Below the pieces are notes generated by a model, which saw only the letters and a program-made list of their open reading frames with translations, searched no databases and was not told the origin of the DNA. Shown here piece after piece: positions 1-11,820 of a DNA stretch of 64,000 bases (position 1 is the first letter of the stretch; every line of letters begins with the position of its first letter). Made by a program: the position numbers and the translations under genes. Location of the stretch: contig CM060733.1 in the NCBI GenBank assembly GCA_030704615.1, forward strand, positions 20,894,001 through 20,958,000, read 5' to 3'. This stretch comes from Takakia lepidozioides. Lineage: Eukaryota; Streptophyta; Takakiopsida; Takakiales; Takakiaceae.

Positions 1-1000
1 CCAGCCTGGGTTGTCGCTGTTGTTATACTCCATTATTGAGGGTTACAAGCGACGATAGAGCTCAGTATAAGTAAGGATATGAACAAGTAGGGTATGAATA
101 TGAGCTCCAGTGAGCACTTGAGACGTATCAGGCAGTGCAGGCTGAACAAATTGCTCAGACTCTCCGCGGGGGAAGCGGAAATCTGGTCCTGGCTATCATG
201 ACAGGGCGGAAAAATAACTAAAAGACAGTTTGACAATTGTACTCTATACAAAGGCTCAACAACATAACTACCATACCAATGGTCATATACCCCCAATATC
301 AATATCAAAAGAATTAATACCAATACCATACCCATACACTATCCATTTTAGAAGACCTATTACCCTATTGATACCATTAATACTCTATCAGGTCATACCT
401 GCCACCATACCCTTATCAGCCTAGTATGCATAAGGGATCGGATCCTTCATACCAGGACTTAGTCTGGTATTTAAAAATACATATACCGGTCCAACACTCG
501 TAAGGACTCAACAGTGTACAAGATTCGACGAAGGTTACAAGCTCCGGAATTTGAGCTGGTCGTTCCCCAAATGGACTCGTTCACAGTGATTCCCGTGTCG
601 GTCGAGTGTCGTCCCTTTGCGGGGCCCGGGAGGTCCAGACCTAACATTGGGCTCATTTTCATCTCCTGCAACTCTCTCGCCTTTCAGCTGGTCTTTCCCT
701 GTGTCACTTTTGTGATTAGTGAACGATCTCTAGTGAGTGCTCCTTTAGTTAATGCGTATATAAAGTTCTCACAAGCTCTCTGCGTTCCTGCCATATTGTA
801 ACTTGTTTTATCATTTGGTGGCAGCCTGGTTGTTGCAGCTCTCAGATCCAGCCAAGATTGGCAATCCTGTTCGAACTGTCCCGTGTACCTCCTTCGAGAA
901 CTTGCGGAGGCTCGTTAGCGACGATGGGCTCCCTGACAGAGGTCGATAATATATGAAGCTCCAGATCTACATCACGTAGCTCAATTGAATCCAGCCAATT
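1..1000. other. Unassigned sequence left of the LINE, with an inverted repeat
   Basis: No convincing gene is visible here; open frames are short and have no recognisable domain. A TATA-like TATAAAG lies at 757-763. An imperfect inverted repeat of about 40 bp has its arms at about 778-817 and 1003-1042, including a perfect 15-bp core (778-792 against 1028-1042). The stretch may be a remnant of an LTR element or the 5' part of the LINE that follows, but no primer binding site or long terminal repeat could be shown. Confidence 0.4.
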
Positions 1001-1302
1001 ATCAATGATAAAACAAGTGTACGATACGGCAGGAACGCAGAGAACTGGATCTGGAATTACAGATCTGGGAATTACAAATCTTCAATTTCGTCCGAAGAAG
1101 TTAGCTTCGCCCATGATTTGCAACTCCCATTGCGAAGGCGCCCTCTGCCACCTTCATCAGGAACTGGGTTTTACCTCCCGCACCAAGCTAAATCCAGGCT
1201 CGATTCCTCAAGAGTCACGGCTAGAGCCCCTCCTCCCTCCTGGGCACTCAGCCTTCCGCATTCCCAGCCACTCCTCAATTTTCCAGGTTTATGCCCGGCA
1301 GT

Positions 1303-2490
1303 GATGGGACCGCCTGAGTTAGCACCAGCGGAGGCAGAATGGAAGGAAGACCCGCTCCTCACCCAGGATCTCTTGGATGAAGATTCCCCTCTGGTAGCAA
1401 TGGGCGTTGAAGATGTGGACAGCCGAGTTACTTCCTTGGAGAAACATGGCATCCTCGGTGCACTTCCCAGGTAGGAATGTCAACAGAGACTCTATCAAGG
1501 GACTGGGCAATTCGTAATCTGGGGGGTTCGGGCGAACTTAGGCAACAGTTTTGTCACGACAAAGGGAGGGGATTTTATTCCATTGTCTTTGAGAGCAAGG
1601 AGGCAGCGGCTCAAGCCTTATTGTTCAATCCACACACAAAAGGATACAATGTGAACATCTTTCCATGGTCCTCCAAAATGGGGAACAGGAACGGGAAGCT
1701 TTGGGGCCCGAGGATCATATCAATCCCATTCATCCCAGACCAGTATCTAGCAAACCTGCCAGATATTGTGAACCACTTTGGTTTTTATCTGGGTTGTATG
1801 TCTGTGAAATGTGCACCCAGAATTTGCGCCAAGACCCGACATGGAGAACAGGTACAATAGCCTCTAGGCTACACGACAGTGGCTGTCCCAAAATAGTTCT
1901 GATGATGCCAGACGATGCCACCCTGCCTAAGTGTGTCAGACTTCCTATTGACAAAGAGGGGAATTACTACACTAAAAGGATCTTTGAGGAATCTACATTT
2001 GAATTTCAACTGCGGCCAATTGGGCCATTTCAAAGTTGACTGCCCATCTGCCAAAAGAAAGAGAATGCTCTCTAGCCCAACCCCTTCAGACTCTGGCAGG
2101 CCAGCTCCTCATCAACGCCACCAGGGATATGGGGCTCCTCCGCATGTTGGCAATATTCAGAGGGTAGGCAATCCTTCTTCGGCCTTCTCTCCGTATAGTG
2201 CTCAACCCAGCAAGACACACTTCAGTACAATTTATCTAGGTCCCAGGTTTTGGCTAAGACAGTCCTCAACCTTAGACCCCATGCTTTTGGAAGCGGGTTC
2301 TTCTCGGGTTCAACTTTCTGGGGCTAGCAGAAGTCAGGGCCAGGCACAACAGAGGTCTTCAATATCTAAGAGCTATGGACAAATGATTGCCAGGCGGCAG
2401 AACCCAACTCTCCAACTTATCATTCCTACCAAACCTCCCAAGCACTCCAGTGTGCCAATTGATCCCCAAGGTTATCTCTGGCATAGCTAA
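1303..2490 (+). pseudogene. LINE ORF1 remnant: DUF4283-like domain and CCHC knuckle
   Basis: This encodes a nucleic-acid-binding Gag-like protein of plant L1 elements. Reading begins near a Met at 1303, shifts frame at about 1474, and then shows a DUF4283-like stretch (GRGFYSIVFESKEAAAQAL). A second shift near 1860-1960 leads to the zinc knuckle FNCGQLGHFKVDC. The first cysteine of the usual CX2CX4HX4C is an asparagine here, so the knuckle is incomplete. A basic, Ser/Pro-rich tail follows to 2490. With at least two frame breaks it cannot make one protein. Confidence 0.65.
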
Positions 2491-3526
2491 GTGCAGCGTT
2501 ATTTCCAGGCCTTCCTGCCACACTTTTTCCTGGCCTCATCAACTAGGATTCGTTGGGGTGCTTACCTGGAAGAGTTCCCTGGGTTGGGTTGCAAACCAAA
2601 CACCCATGTCTTGGCCCTCATTGAAGATGTGGAGATCTTTTTGACCCCGCCACCAATCGATGCCATCTGGTCCTATGAGGCACATCTTTCTCAGCCAGGA
2701 AGAGGACAGAGGCTGTAGATTAGAAATCAAGACACGTTGGTTAACGCTTTTCAGTTGTTGGAAGCACACATTGGCTCGGAGGTGGACGAGGAAAACCATA
2801 GGTTGGAAATCCAAAGGACTCGGGATCACCTGAATGGGGTCAGGGATCCCTCCCCTTCTCCCTCATCTTCTGAAGTGGAAGCAGATTCTTTATCTGACAA
2901 AGAGGAGGCCGGTCTTCACATCCCAGCTGGAGTGAAGAAAGACACATTCCCCTCGCCCACGCCAGCTGTGGTGATTGAGCCCCAGACTTCTCAGGGGAGC
3001 ACTCCACCAATTGCCCTGCCATCTCCCACCCAAGACTCGGCAATTCAGGTTCTCACCACCTCCATGCCTTGCATTGTCTCTCAAATTCTATCCAGGTACT
3101 GTTATAGGTGTTGGCTGCTTTGTAGCAAATCACAGAAACTCTCAGGGAGAAGTGGAAGGAAGGTTCTTCCCTCAAGTCTTCCTCACAACACCCCCCTTGG
3201 CACCTTTCTGTTAGACCCAGATAATTCTGCTTCCTCTTCACTGATCTTGGCCTTGCAGTCGGCAGACTTCTTCCCCAATCTCAGTATTTCAACCCTAGAG
3301 ATCAGTGTTGTCCATAGAGACCAGTTCTACTTGTTCCCTTTCCCCCAGGACGCCCCTGCCCTTCTTGCCGTTTTTGTCCAGATTCCAAAAAAAAATGAGA
3401 AACTCCTCCCACCACTCCAGTGGGTGAAATCTCTTTGTCCCTCTGACCGTAGGGTCAAATTCATTTTACATCATAAAGGCCCATCAAATGAGAACTTGCT
3501 TCTCGGTCCTTCTCACCTCTCCAATG

Positions 3527-3960
3527 ATCCTTAACATCTCCTCATGGAATATTAGAGGGCTAGGTTCAAACCAGGCCTCCCTCAAGCGACTTAAAATCAA
3601 AACTTGGCTGTCTCCCTTTCTCCGAAACGATTCAATTATTTTTTTGCAGGAACATAAACTAGACCTTACGAAAATGAATGCTTTAACTGACCACCTCTGG
3701 CCTTTGAACTCTACTTACTGGAAACCTACATCTGAAGGATAGGCGAGGAAATGGTTCGTTCTCACCTAATTTAGAGGAGATGGACCCTTGGCTTACCTGT
3801 GTCCAAAACAACAATCTCACTGAGGTGACTCCAGTGTCACAGCAGTCAACCAGTCCATTCTTTACTTGGACAAACAGTAGAGCCCTTGGTGACCTTCGGA
3901 TGGCTCGACTGGACAGAGCCTATGTGTCCCTCAACCTGATTCAATGGTCAAAAAGAGATA
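3527..3960 (+). pseudogene. LINE endonuclease domain with internal deletion
   Basis: The start matches the N-terminus of APE-like LINE endonucleases (ISSWNIRGLGS, then FLQEHKLD). The end matches their C-terminus (FFTWTNSR then RLDRAYVS). Only about 150 residues' worth of sequence lies between the domain ends, against roughly 220-230 in intact enzymes, and the reading frame breaks at about 3742. The central GDFN-type catalytic segment is not present, so the deletion has removed part of the active site. Confidence 0.65.
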
Positions 3961-4649
3961 TTCAGCAACCTATTCCCCTGGGCTTTGATGATGCCCCCAT
4001 GTCCTTGCTGGTCACTATTCCAAATGCCCAAAAAAGAGGCAGGGGTCTTTACAAGTTGAACAGCTTGATCCTAAAGCTTCCTTCTGTTAAGCAAGAGCTT
4101 CTAAGCGAATGGAACCAAGCAGGTCTAGATGCTCAAAATCCTTCAGACAGATTTCTATCCAAATTAAAAGCTGTCAACTTAGCCAGCCAAAGACTTAGCC
4201 AGCTTCTAGCACTCAAGCGAAAAAGGAAAGTAAAAGCTCTTACCAAATGCCTTGCAGTTTGCCAAAAGAGGATGGAATCCTCCCGTTGTGATGATCAGAC
4301 CTTCAAAACTTACGTGGAAGCCAGAAACAACCTGGATGTGCATCATAAAATGCAAGAGAGGAAATGGAAACTTCAAGCTGGTGTGAACTGGTCTACCAAG
4401 GGTGAAAAGATGTCCAAATACTTCTTTGCCAAGACCAGGCTGCGAAGGGCCTCCCAATGCATCTCCGAATTGATAGACCAATCTACTGGCCTCTCGGCAA
4501 CTACCCCAAAGGAAATGGCAATCCTGGCGTCTGCTCACTTTGAGCAGCTATTTAAGAGCACTAGTATTGACATCTTACCATCTCCCCTTCAGGTAGACTG
4601 CCTCCAGCACACCCCAAGAATCCTGACCCCTCTCTCAGCGGAAGTTCTG

Positions 4650-5962
4650 GAAGGTGAATTCACCCCTCTGGAACTTGGAGACGCTTTGGCCAAACTTCAA
4701 AATAACAAGTCCCCAGGCATGGACGGGATTCCGGTAGAGTTCTTCAAGGCCCTCTGGCCAGAAATTGAAAATGATTTCACGGCCATGGTAACCACCTCTT
4801 TGAAAGCGGTGCAATGCCCCCGATTACGTCTCAGGGGGTCATCACACTCCTTGACAGAACCAACATCTCTAATTACCCGCCAATCACTCTTTTGAACGTT
4901 GCATACAAAATCATTGCTAAAGCCCTGGCTCTTAGGCTGCAACCCCTCCTTCCTACCTCGATTTGACCGAACCAAGGGCAGATATATTCTGAATAACCTA
5001 CTGTTAGCCCAGGAGCTGCTTCACTATGTCCTTAAAACCAATCAAGCAATTGCAATGTTGCTATTAGTTTCGAGAAGGCTTTTGATAGGGTCGAGTGGGG
5101 CTTCCTGTTGGCAGCACTGGACAAGATTGGCTTTCCGCCATCCTTTTGTCGTTGGGTTAAAATCCTCCTTCTCACGTCCTCGAGCAGGGTGATGGTGAAT
5201 GGTCATCTGTCTAAACCATTTCCCCTTCAGAGATCTGTGCGCCAGGGATGTCCTCTGGCCCCTTTTCTCTTCCTCATTGTGGCGGACTCCCTGGGGTACA
5301 TGCTGCAGAACAACAGCAATATCAAGGGCCTTAGAATTACAAATTACATAACCCAGCAACAAATTCAGGTGACTGACTCTATGTTTGTTGACGACACATT
5401 CTTGATGCTTCAGGCTGATCAGAAAAATCTAGACTTGGCTGGGGCTACTCTGGACTCCTTCTGCACCGCATCTGGGTTTAAGATCAATTGGAACAAGACT
5501 GCTGCACTCCTGGTTGGGGATTCTTCAGTCTCCCTAATAGGCCTAATAGGGACCAATCCAACATGGGGTGCCAACCAGGGACTTAAATGGCTTAAGCCAG
5601 GGGAGTCCACAGTTCTCCTGGGTTACACATTCGGTGTAGACCTAACGGATGAGCAGATCTTCAAACGTACCATAACTCATCTAAAAACCAGGCTTTCCCA
5701 ATGGGGCAGCAAGCACCTGTCAATTACTGGCAGAGCATTGGTAATTAATCAGATATTGGAAGCAGGGTTGTGGTATTTTGCAGCAGCCTGGAAACCAAAC
5801 TCCTCCCAAATCCAGGAAGTCAAAAGACTTATGAGGAACTTTGTTTGGGGGCACACCACTCTGCGGAAAGGAAAAGACCACAGGTGGCCTGGGTTCAAAT
5901 CTGATGTCCAAAGAAGAAAGGTGGACTGGGTGTCATCGAAACCCAAATCTTGGCTTTGCTAG
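4650..5962 (+). pseudogene. LINE reverse transcriptase domain, frameshifted
   Basis: Reverse transcriptase motifs appear in order but in different frames: NNKSPGMDGIPVEFFK near 4707, then a YPPITLLN-like block near 4875 in another frame, FEKAFDRVEWG near 5070, RQGCPLAPFLF near 5240 and the active-site box FVDD near 5390. Plant L1 elements usually carry (F/Y)ADD, so V replaces A. Frame changes near 4860 and 5095 show that the copy is inactive. Confidence 0.75.
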
Positions 5963-6059
5963 CGAAGTGGATCCCTAGATTCCTGGGACCTGAGGGAGGC
6001 CTCTGGAAATTTTTGGTGTTTGACAATATTGTCGTTTCCTCTCCACTGAGTGCAGTACA

Positions 6060-7623
6060 ATGGAGGCCCTCTCTCAGGTGGATCACTCAGGGTTTCAAGC
6101 TCAAACCAGTGGGTCCGCGCTCTGGACTAACATTTGGCTGGCCTGGGGAAGATTTAGGCAGTTTTTGATCAAGTCTCCCCCTGCCTCATTCTACGAGATT
6201 CTAAGACAGCATCTGTTCCTAAACACCAACGAGCCAACAACCGTAGAAAAAAACCAGTCCAGACGATGGTCAGCATGGGACCGTCTTGGGGTCAGCCAAA
6301 TCCACAACATCTGGTCCTTCAATGATTTCAAGGCCCCGGAGGCTCTCCTCCAAACCCTTGGTCCAACAAGAACTAAAGCTGGATACCAGCAGGTTATTCA
6401 ATCCTTGCCGCCACTGTGGATCAACACCCTCCGAACAGGCCCAACATCCCTTCCTGTCCCGCACTGGGCTTTGGTTATTCTTCACAACAATCTTTCCATT
6501 CTCTTTGTCACCGATTCCAATCCCTCTCATTATTCAGTTTACACCTTTAGTATAGACCCTATCTTGTTAACCCTTACTCTCTCTTCAACAATTCCCCTGC
6601 ATATCCCTATCACCCCTCTCACCCCAGTTTGGATCTGCGGTTGGTCCATGCCGGGTAAACCTTTGGAACCACAACCAGACCTCCTCACCCCTCTGGAGAA
6701 ATGGCTTTCGAGAAATACCTTCGTCTGGATATTGGGTCGCCCGCTGGCAGAAATGGACCTGGACTCTTTCGAATGGTGGTGGAAGTTCAAAAGATCTCCT
6801 GAGCCGTTTTTTGCTTACTCCACGAAGAAGGGCTATAGATCCCTCTCCAACTTTCAAAGCCTGAATGCTAAATGGGAGGCTAGATGGTATCTCTATGGCT
6901 TTAGCAATGAGAACTGGTCTGCAATCTGGAGTTCTGTTTGAATCAAATCACGCCCAGCCAAAATATCGGCATTCCTCTGGCAGATAGTCAATAGAGTGTT
7001 AAAAGTGGGAGAGTGGCTACAGTTCCAGGCAGCTATTCTTTGCAGTTGTTGTCCAGCAAACATCCTGGAATCTTTGGAGCATTGCCTTCTCTTCTGTCAT
7101 GGTCCTGCTAAGGTCTGGCCTCTAGTGAAAGTCTTTTACAATTATTGGGACAACAAACCTCTACTGTCGCTTCATATCCTGCTTAACTATGATCAGCACT
7201 TAAAGAAAAAGGCCTTTGACTGTCCAGTTTTTTAGACTTTACGTAGCTCCACTCTCTGGCACCTGTGGAAGGCCCGCTGCAAGAAATCGTTCTCTGGGGA
7301 GACTTCCACCATCTCATCTGTTCTCTCTAGTGTTTTCTATGATCTAGGAATCGAATCAAGAAAAGCTTGGTCCAAAACTTGTGCAGATATCATGCGAAAC
7401 TCGGCGGGTGCAGTCGCCATCCATGCTAACTTTCAGGCCACTTGGGGCAAGCATAACTTTATCTGCTTCTCCCCTAGGCATGACACTTGTATCTGGACAG
7501 AGCAACCCCCCCAATGTTGGCAAGATCACCGAGCGACACTCCATTGTGTCCCTGAGTTTGAAAGGGAGGTGAACTGGAAACACCTTAAGCCATCATCGAC
7601 AGCTTCCAGGCTTCAGTACCGTT
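6060..7623 (+). pseudogene. LINE RT C-terminal zinc-binding region remnant
   Basis: This segment continues the LINE polyprotein. It has the zf-RVT signature of plant LINEs (ILCSCCPANILESLEHCLLF at about 7035-7095) and a C-terminal block ending near 7623. The frame is broken by a stop at about 6939 and another at about 7235. A similar but shorter relic is present near 62960-63290. Confidence 0.65.
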
Positions 7624-8030
7624 AGGGTACCTCTAAGTTGGCTCCCTGGCTTGCAACAACTACTCTTTAAATACTGTCATTCTCTTAGCTGTGCTTCGGC
7701 CCACCTTGTTTCAAGTTGCTTATCCCATGCCCTCTGCATCCCTACGTAATCGTTCCAGGTGGTAGCAAGGCAGAGCATCGTCTCTCCTTCTAGGACCACA
7801 TCTTACATATCTGTAGTCAGCATCAGCTTAGCTCTTGTCTTTTCGAGCTTCGAGTTCATCTCTCTGCGGAGAGGAAGGGTTCTTTATTCACTGAAATCAG
7901 TGTGTGTGCCTCATGGGTAATCGGGGTTTTAACTTTTTTCCCCACAATAATTTACAATAAAGTTCTACCAGGGCTACTAACCCCCTGTTCAAAAAAAAAA
8001 AAAAAAGGGCTGCACGAAATGTTCAGGAAA

Positions 8031-8400
8031 CTAGTACGATTCTGATCCAATGTACTTCAGGTTCAGGTTGTATGGATTTCTGATGCTGGACTGACTGATT
8101 GGGTGTAGCCATGCGGGGGGGAATTCGGCGTCAGGTAGCGTTCTGTGCCAGGACTCTTTCCATGTAGCTTCTGCCCGACCAGCCGCTTTACATTCTTTTC
8201 GTTGTTCAGAACGCGCAAAAGATCTGTCTACAATGCCAGCCACCGTAACTCTCTGACAGAAATGGTGGCGCACTAGTTACTCCATACACACCCCAGCTTC
8301 TTCTCTCACTTTTTCTTCACATTTTGAGCAACATGTGGGCATCTTCAGGTCAACTGCGGGGAAGCATCCACCTTGGTTTTAAGAGCCTGGCACCTCCGTG
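8031..8400 (-). pseudogene. Broken third copy of the HMA-domain gene
   Basis: Reading the minus strand from about 8390 gives PTCCSKCEEKVREE, a clear match to MCCEKCEEKIREE and MCCLKCEEKVREE of the two intact genes downstream on the same strand. A deletion and a stop follow. In another frame QRVTVAGIVD matches QKVTVTGLVD of the 9747-10660 gene, and the end SIRNPYNL resembles the NPYYMKHIESE terminus of both. The copy is shortened, frameshifted and lacks an open start, so it is a pseudogene. It shows that the array once held at least three members. Confidence 0.75.
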
Positions 8401-9746
8401 CAGGGGAAAAATTCACAGGATCGGCTTATAGAATCGTTATGTACGGGGTAACTCCATGAAAGCTGTCCACGGGTCTGAGTGTTGGGGTTACGTTACGCTG
8501 TGATTGGGGACATGTCATTGAATCTACTGTGTGGCCGGACTAGACTCAGTGTAACTAGTATGGGACATCTCGAGCGTTGTTCACGATCCAAGTTGGCTCG
8601 TTTAAGCTTTTACCATCTAACAGAACTGCACTTGAGCAGCACAATGTACTCAGCACAATGTACTCAGCGAAGTACTCAGATTTTCGACATTTACGTGGCA
8701 GTTATGGCAATTTAAGTGGCGCTACCAAAATAGAGCAGCTTCCAAAAAAAAACTTGAATCAATGACAATGACAAAATTTGCAAGTGCCCAGTACGCAGAT
8801 GGTGAAACGCACCTCCATCTCGGGACGGTATTGCCATTGACGCAGACAGGTCTCTTCTGGAGACTCCCTTGTCAAGTTGCGCCAATCTCCACACTCACAG
8901 TGCTGATTGTGGTGACCCAGAGCTTTAAATATGCACGACGTAACTGAGGAAGTGAGAAACATAATATTTTCAGTCTTGACACAAGGAAGTAGCTTTAACT
9001 GTACACAATGTAGTTCAGTGATGGAATTATGCAATTACAAGTAGCTTAGACATGTTGCCTGAAGTGAATTTGAGTGTCCAGTGCTTTGTTCATCGTGACA
9101 ATGCTGTGTGATAAGGAAATCTGGCAATTTTGAGAACGTTGCGTAGCTAGTATTATTAGTTGAAGTTTTCAACAGAACTATTCCAGTCAATTTGGAGGGA
9201 TAGGTCTTTGTAGTTGGTGCAAAGACTATGTATAAGCTCCAGAAGAGTTTATCGAACAAATAATGGTAATGAGTAACAAAAGTGTTTGCATACAAGGAGA
9301 TAGTTGTTTTTTGTGCACAAAGATTTACCGTTCTCTTCCTCAAAAGTGTTGATCGATGTTTACATTTGTACATGCCTTCTCCGCATATACTTTTTACACT
9401 GCTAGAAAAGAGTTTGGCAAATTTTCCTTTGCAGAACTCTAAAGTGACTTCTTGTATGTACAGGAAGCTTGGCATTTGAACCCCTTTCTATCCTGTGGTT
9501 CACTATCAAAATTGCCCTAACCTATGCATGTTTTTGGGGTTCAACTAACTACTCAGTTTACAGAATAACTGTTGGTACTGGCAGGGTATGCACAGTAAAG
9601 TAGCTTCCGGGCGACACAATCTCTTTACAGGGACAAAAGTAATTGGTCTACAAAACTTCTGTACAGCTGTCTTTGCTCCAATGTAAGCATGTACATTCAC
9701 CTAGCCTACTCATGAGGCATCCTGTGCATACGGCCCTTTCAAACAA
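8401..9746. other. Spacer between broken and intact HMA copies
   Basis: No gene is recognised here. The part adjoining 9747 probably includes the 3' UTR of the HMA gene on the minus strand. The only longer open frame (9035-9475, minus) has no domain or similarity that I recognise and is not annotated. Confidence 0.4.
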
Positions 9747-10660
9747 TCAGTGCTCTGATTCGATGTGCTTCATATAGTAGGGATTTGTGATGATGGAAGG
9801 GTTATATGAATTTCTGTACGACGGCTCGTAAGAATGCGTATATGACTGTCCATATGAAGGCGTGTATTCGTTGTAGGATGTTCTGTATTCAGTACTGTCG
9901 TGATGTCTGAAATGTCGGTCATGGTGGTAGCGACTTTCCTCAGCTAACATGTAATCATCTCCTTCATACTGTCGGCTCAGCCCAGCAAGTGGTGGCGCAA
10001 GTGGTGGTGCCAAAATCTGGCCCAAAGTTGTACTAGGCCAGAACTGAGATTTTCTCTTCACACGCTTCGCCTTCTTTAGGGCCCGCAATGGATCTACGAG
10101 ACCAGTGACGGTCACCTTCTGCAATTGCGTATCGCAGACTACTCCCAGTGCACCGTCCAACTCCATAAGCTCTTCCCGAATTTTCTCTTCACACTTCTCG
10201 CAACACATTGGGACCATTAACTGTACTCCTGGAAGTATCTGGCGAGCCGGATTGTGTAGATGTACATTGCTGGAGTACGGAGAAACTTCATGAAAATGGC
10301 TGCGTGAGAGGGTCTCAGGGTAGTAAGGAGAATCGGAAATCTCGCGAAAGCGACTGTAGCCAGTGTCCCCATAAAAAGGAACTTCAGCTTCCCGAGAATG
10401 AAGACGAGTGTGGAGGGGATCTGTCATTGAGTGGTGAATATCGGGGTCTTCAGACCGAATCCAGGTGGGCTCGACGTTATTCCCATAATACAGCTGCACA
10501 ATCAAATTAACCAGTATGTCAGATTCTATTTCACAATATTGCAGACACAACAATCCAGCTCAACAGCTAGATAGAGCGAGCTCCAGAAAACAATGACTGG
10601 TAACCCACGCTGGTCGTCTTAGCATATGAAGGACCTCACCTCACTCATCTCCATCGCCAT
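9747..10660 (-). CDS. Heavy-metal-associated (HMA) domain protein, two exons
   Basis: This is a metallochaperone-like protein of 255 residues with one HMA fold. Exon 1 is 10660-10640 (seven codons, MAMEMSE), the donor is GAG|GTGAGG, the acceptor is TGTGCAG|CTG, and exon 2 is 10493-9747. The start was chosen because MAMEMSE-LYYGN aligns with MAMMNEF-LYGES of the paralogue at 12668-13201. The MxCxxC metal motif (MCCEKC) is at residues 103-108. A basic stretch (KKAKRVKRK) follows the fold, and then a Tyr/Ser/His-rich tail with NPYYMKHIESEH at the end. There is no C-terminal CaaX box, so it is not a classical isoprenylated HIPP. The metal and partner are unknown. A TATA element lies about 235 bp upstream. 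Confidence 0.85.
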
Positions 10661-10892
10661 TATTGCGGATGTGGAAGAGAAATTCTGAAATTCAAGTCTG
10701 GACAAGAGGACGGATTGAGATGTACACGTGCTCCTCCAAGAACGCTCTGCAATTAATCCCTGAGTCCAATTACGGAAAACCCTGAACTCAAAGGTCCGTG
10801 TAGAGAGATGCGATCTCTGCAGCTGCAGGCTTCAGAAGAGGTGTTGTACAAGGAGCAGGTGCAAGGATGAAGTAAGACAAGGAATGAGGTGG

Positions 10893-10899
10893 TTATATA
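10893..10899 (-). promoter_or_regulatory. Probable TATA box of the HMA gene
   Basis: TATATAA is read on the minus strand about 235 bp upstream of the start codon at 10660. It is well placed for a 5' UTR of about 200 nt, but transcription start was not observed. Confidence 0.45.
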
Positions 10900-11594
10900 C
10901 AGGTGCTTCAGAGGGCGCGTGGCAAACATAGAACCTCTGCGTCAACAGCTAGTTGAGATCGTGGCGCAGGGTGAGTGGGTTGGAGTTAACGAGCGGGTGT
11001 GCAACGGTCGGACCCACACACACACAGGGAAAGACGTCAAATATCTACGTATACACGCGTCCATCACTGCTCGGCACATCTGTTTTGAAAAGCAAAACTT
11101 TCGGCCCACATCTTGTGAGGCGGTGCGTGTGCGTACACGTCGAAGCTGTCAAATGGTGCCTTTTGACTTCGAAGTGCTCAAGCTCGGTAAAATGGCAAGG
11201 GGCCAAGAGATGATCCGGTTTCTGAAGATTCTTATTTGTCGCCTCATTGCTTATGCACAACATTGTCTCTCTACAAGAGTATAATCGTATAATCGTTGGG
11301 CTGTCTCGTTTGGAAGTGCCACTCATGTTGGAAGTAGAACTACTTGATCTAGACTATAAATTCTTAAGCTCTGATAAGAGTGTTTTCTGATTATAACTTA
11401 CACTCCTTTTGGGGCATTTTCGTATCCAGGCATGATCAATGGCAGTGGGAAAGTTTTGAGTGGGCTCACTACACGTAAAAGTCTTACCCTCGGACTTCCC
11501 TGGATTCTCGAGTCTGGCCTAAGGACGACTCTAATATCCTGCAAAGTCCGAGGTAAGAAGTTTACCTCTAATGAATTGGCCGTGCGGGGCCCAT

Positions 11595-11820
11595 TCGGTA
11601 GTTCAATTAGCCCACTCCTTGTAATACAATGGACTCAATTAGCCTCAGTGGGGACATCCCCTGTGATACAATCGGTAGTTCAATTAGCCTAAGTAGTAGG
11701 TCCATTTTCTGTGATACAATCGGTAGCTCAATTAGCTTCAATGGGGCCATCCCTGAAGTACAGTCGGTAGCTCAAGTCGCCTCAGTGGGGCTATTCCCTG
11801 TACCACAGTCGGTGGCTTAG
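11595..11820. repeat. Minisatellite, period about 45 bp
   Basis: The phrase TCGGTAG(T/C)TCAATTAGC recurs at 11595, 11672, 11720, 11764 (diverged) and 11809 (diverged), with an extra partial unit near 11629. Spacing is 44-48 bp in the better part. Units share CTCAGTGGGG and CTGTGATACAA blocks. About five diverged units are visible. Confidence 0.8.

Larger units (their letters stand above)
1000..8006 (+). mobile_element. Decayed L1-type LINE (non-LTR retrotransposon)
   Basis: This is a near full-length but dead LINE. Order of parts: an ORF1 with a DUF4283-like domain (about 1477-1860) and a zinc knuckle near 2009-2045; an APE-type endonuclease (3527-about 3960); reverse transcriptase (about 4650-5560); a zinc-binding RT C-terminal region (about 6800-7200) and a conserved tail to 7623. 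An AATAAA lies at 7956-7961 and a 16-nt A tail at 7991-8006. Many frameshifts and stops break it, for example near 1474, 1860, 4860, 5095, 5960 and 6940. The 5' limit is uncertain, and no target-site duplication was found. Confidence 0.85.

Noticed and set aside
450-1000. Complete LTR with primer site
   Set aside because: A TATA-like box and TGGTGGCAGCC are present, but no second LTR, target duplication or convincing tRNA match was found.
9035-9475. 146-codon minus-strand gene
   Set aside because: It has no domain, no similarity to neighbours and an unremarkable composition; it is likely HMA 3' UTR or spacer.
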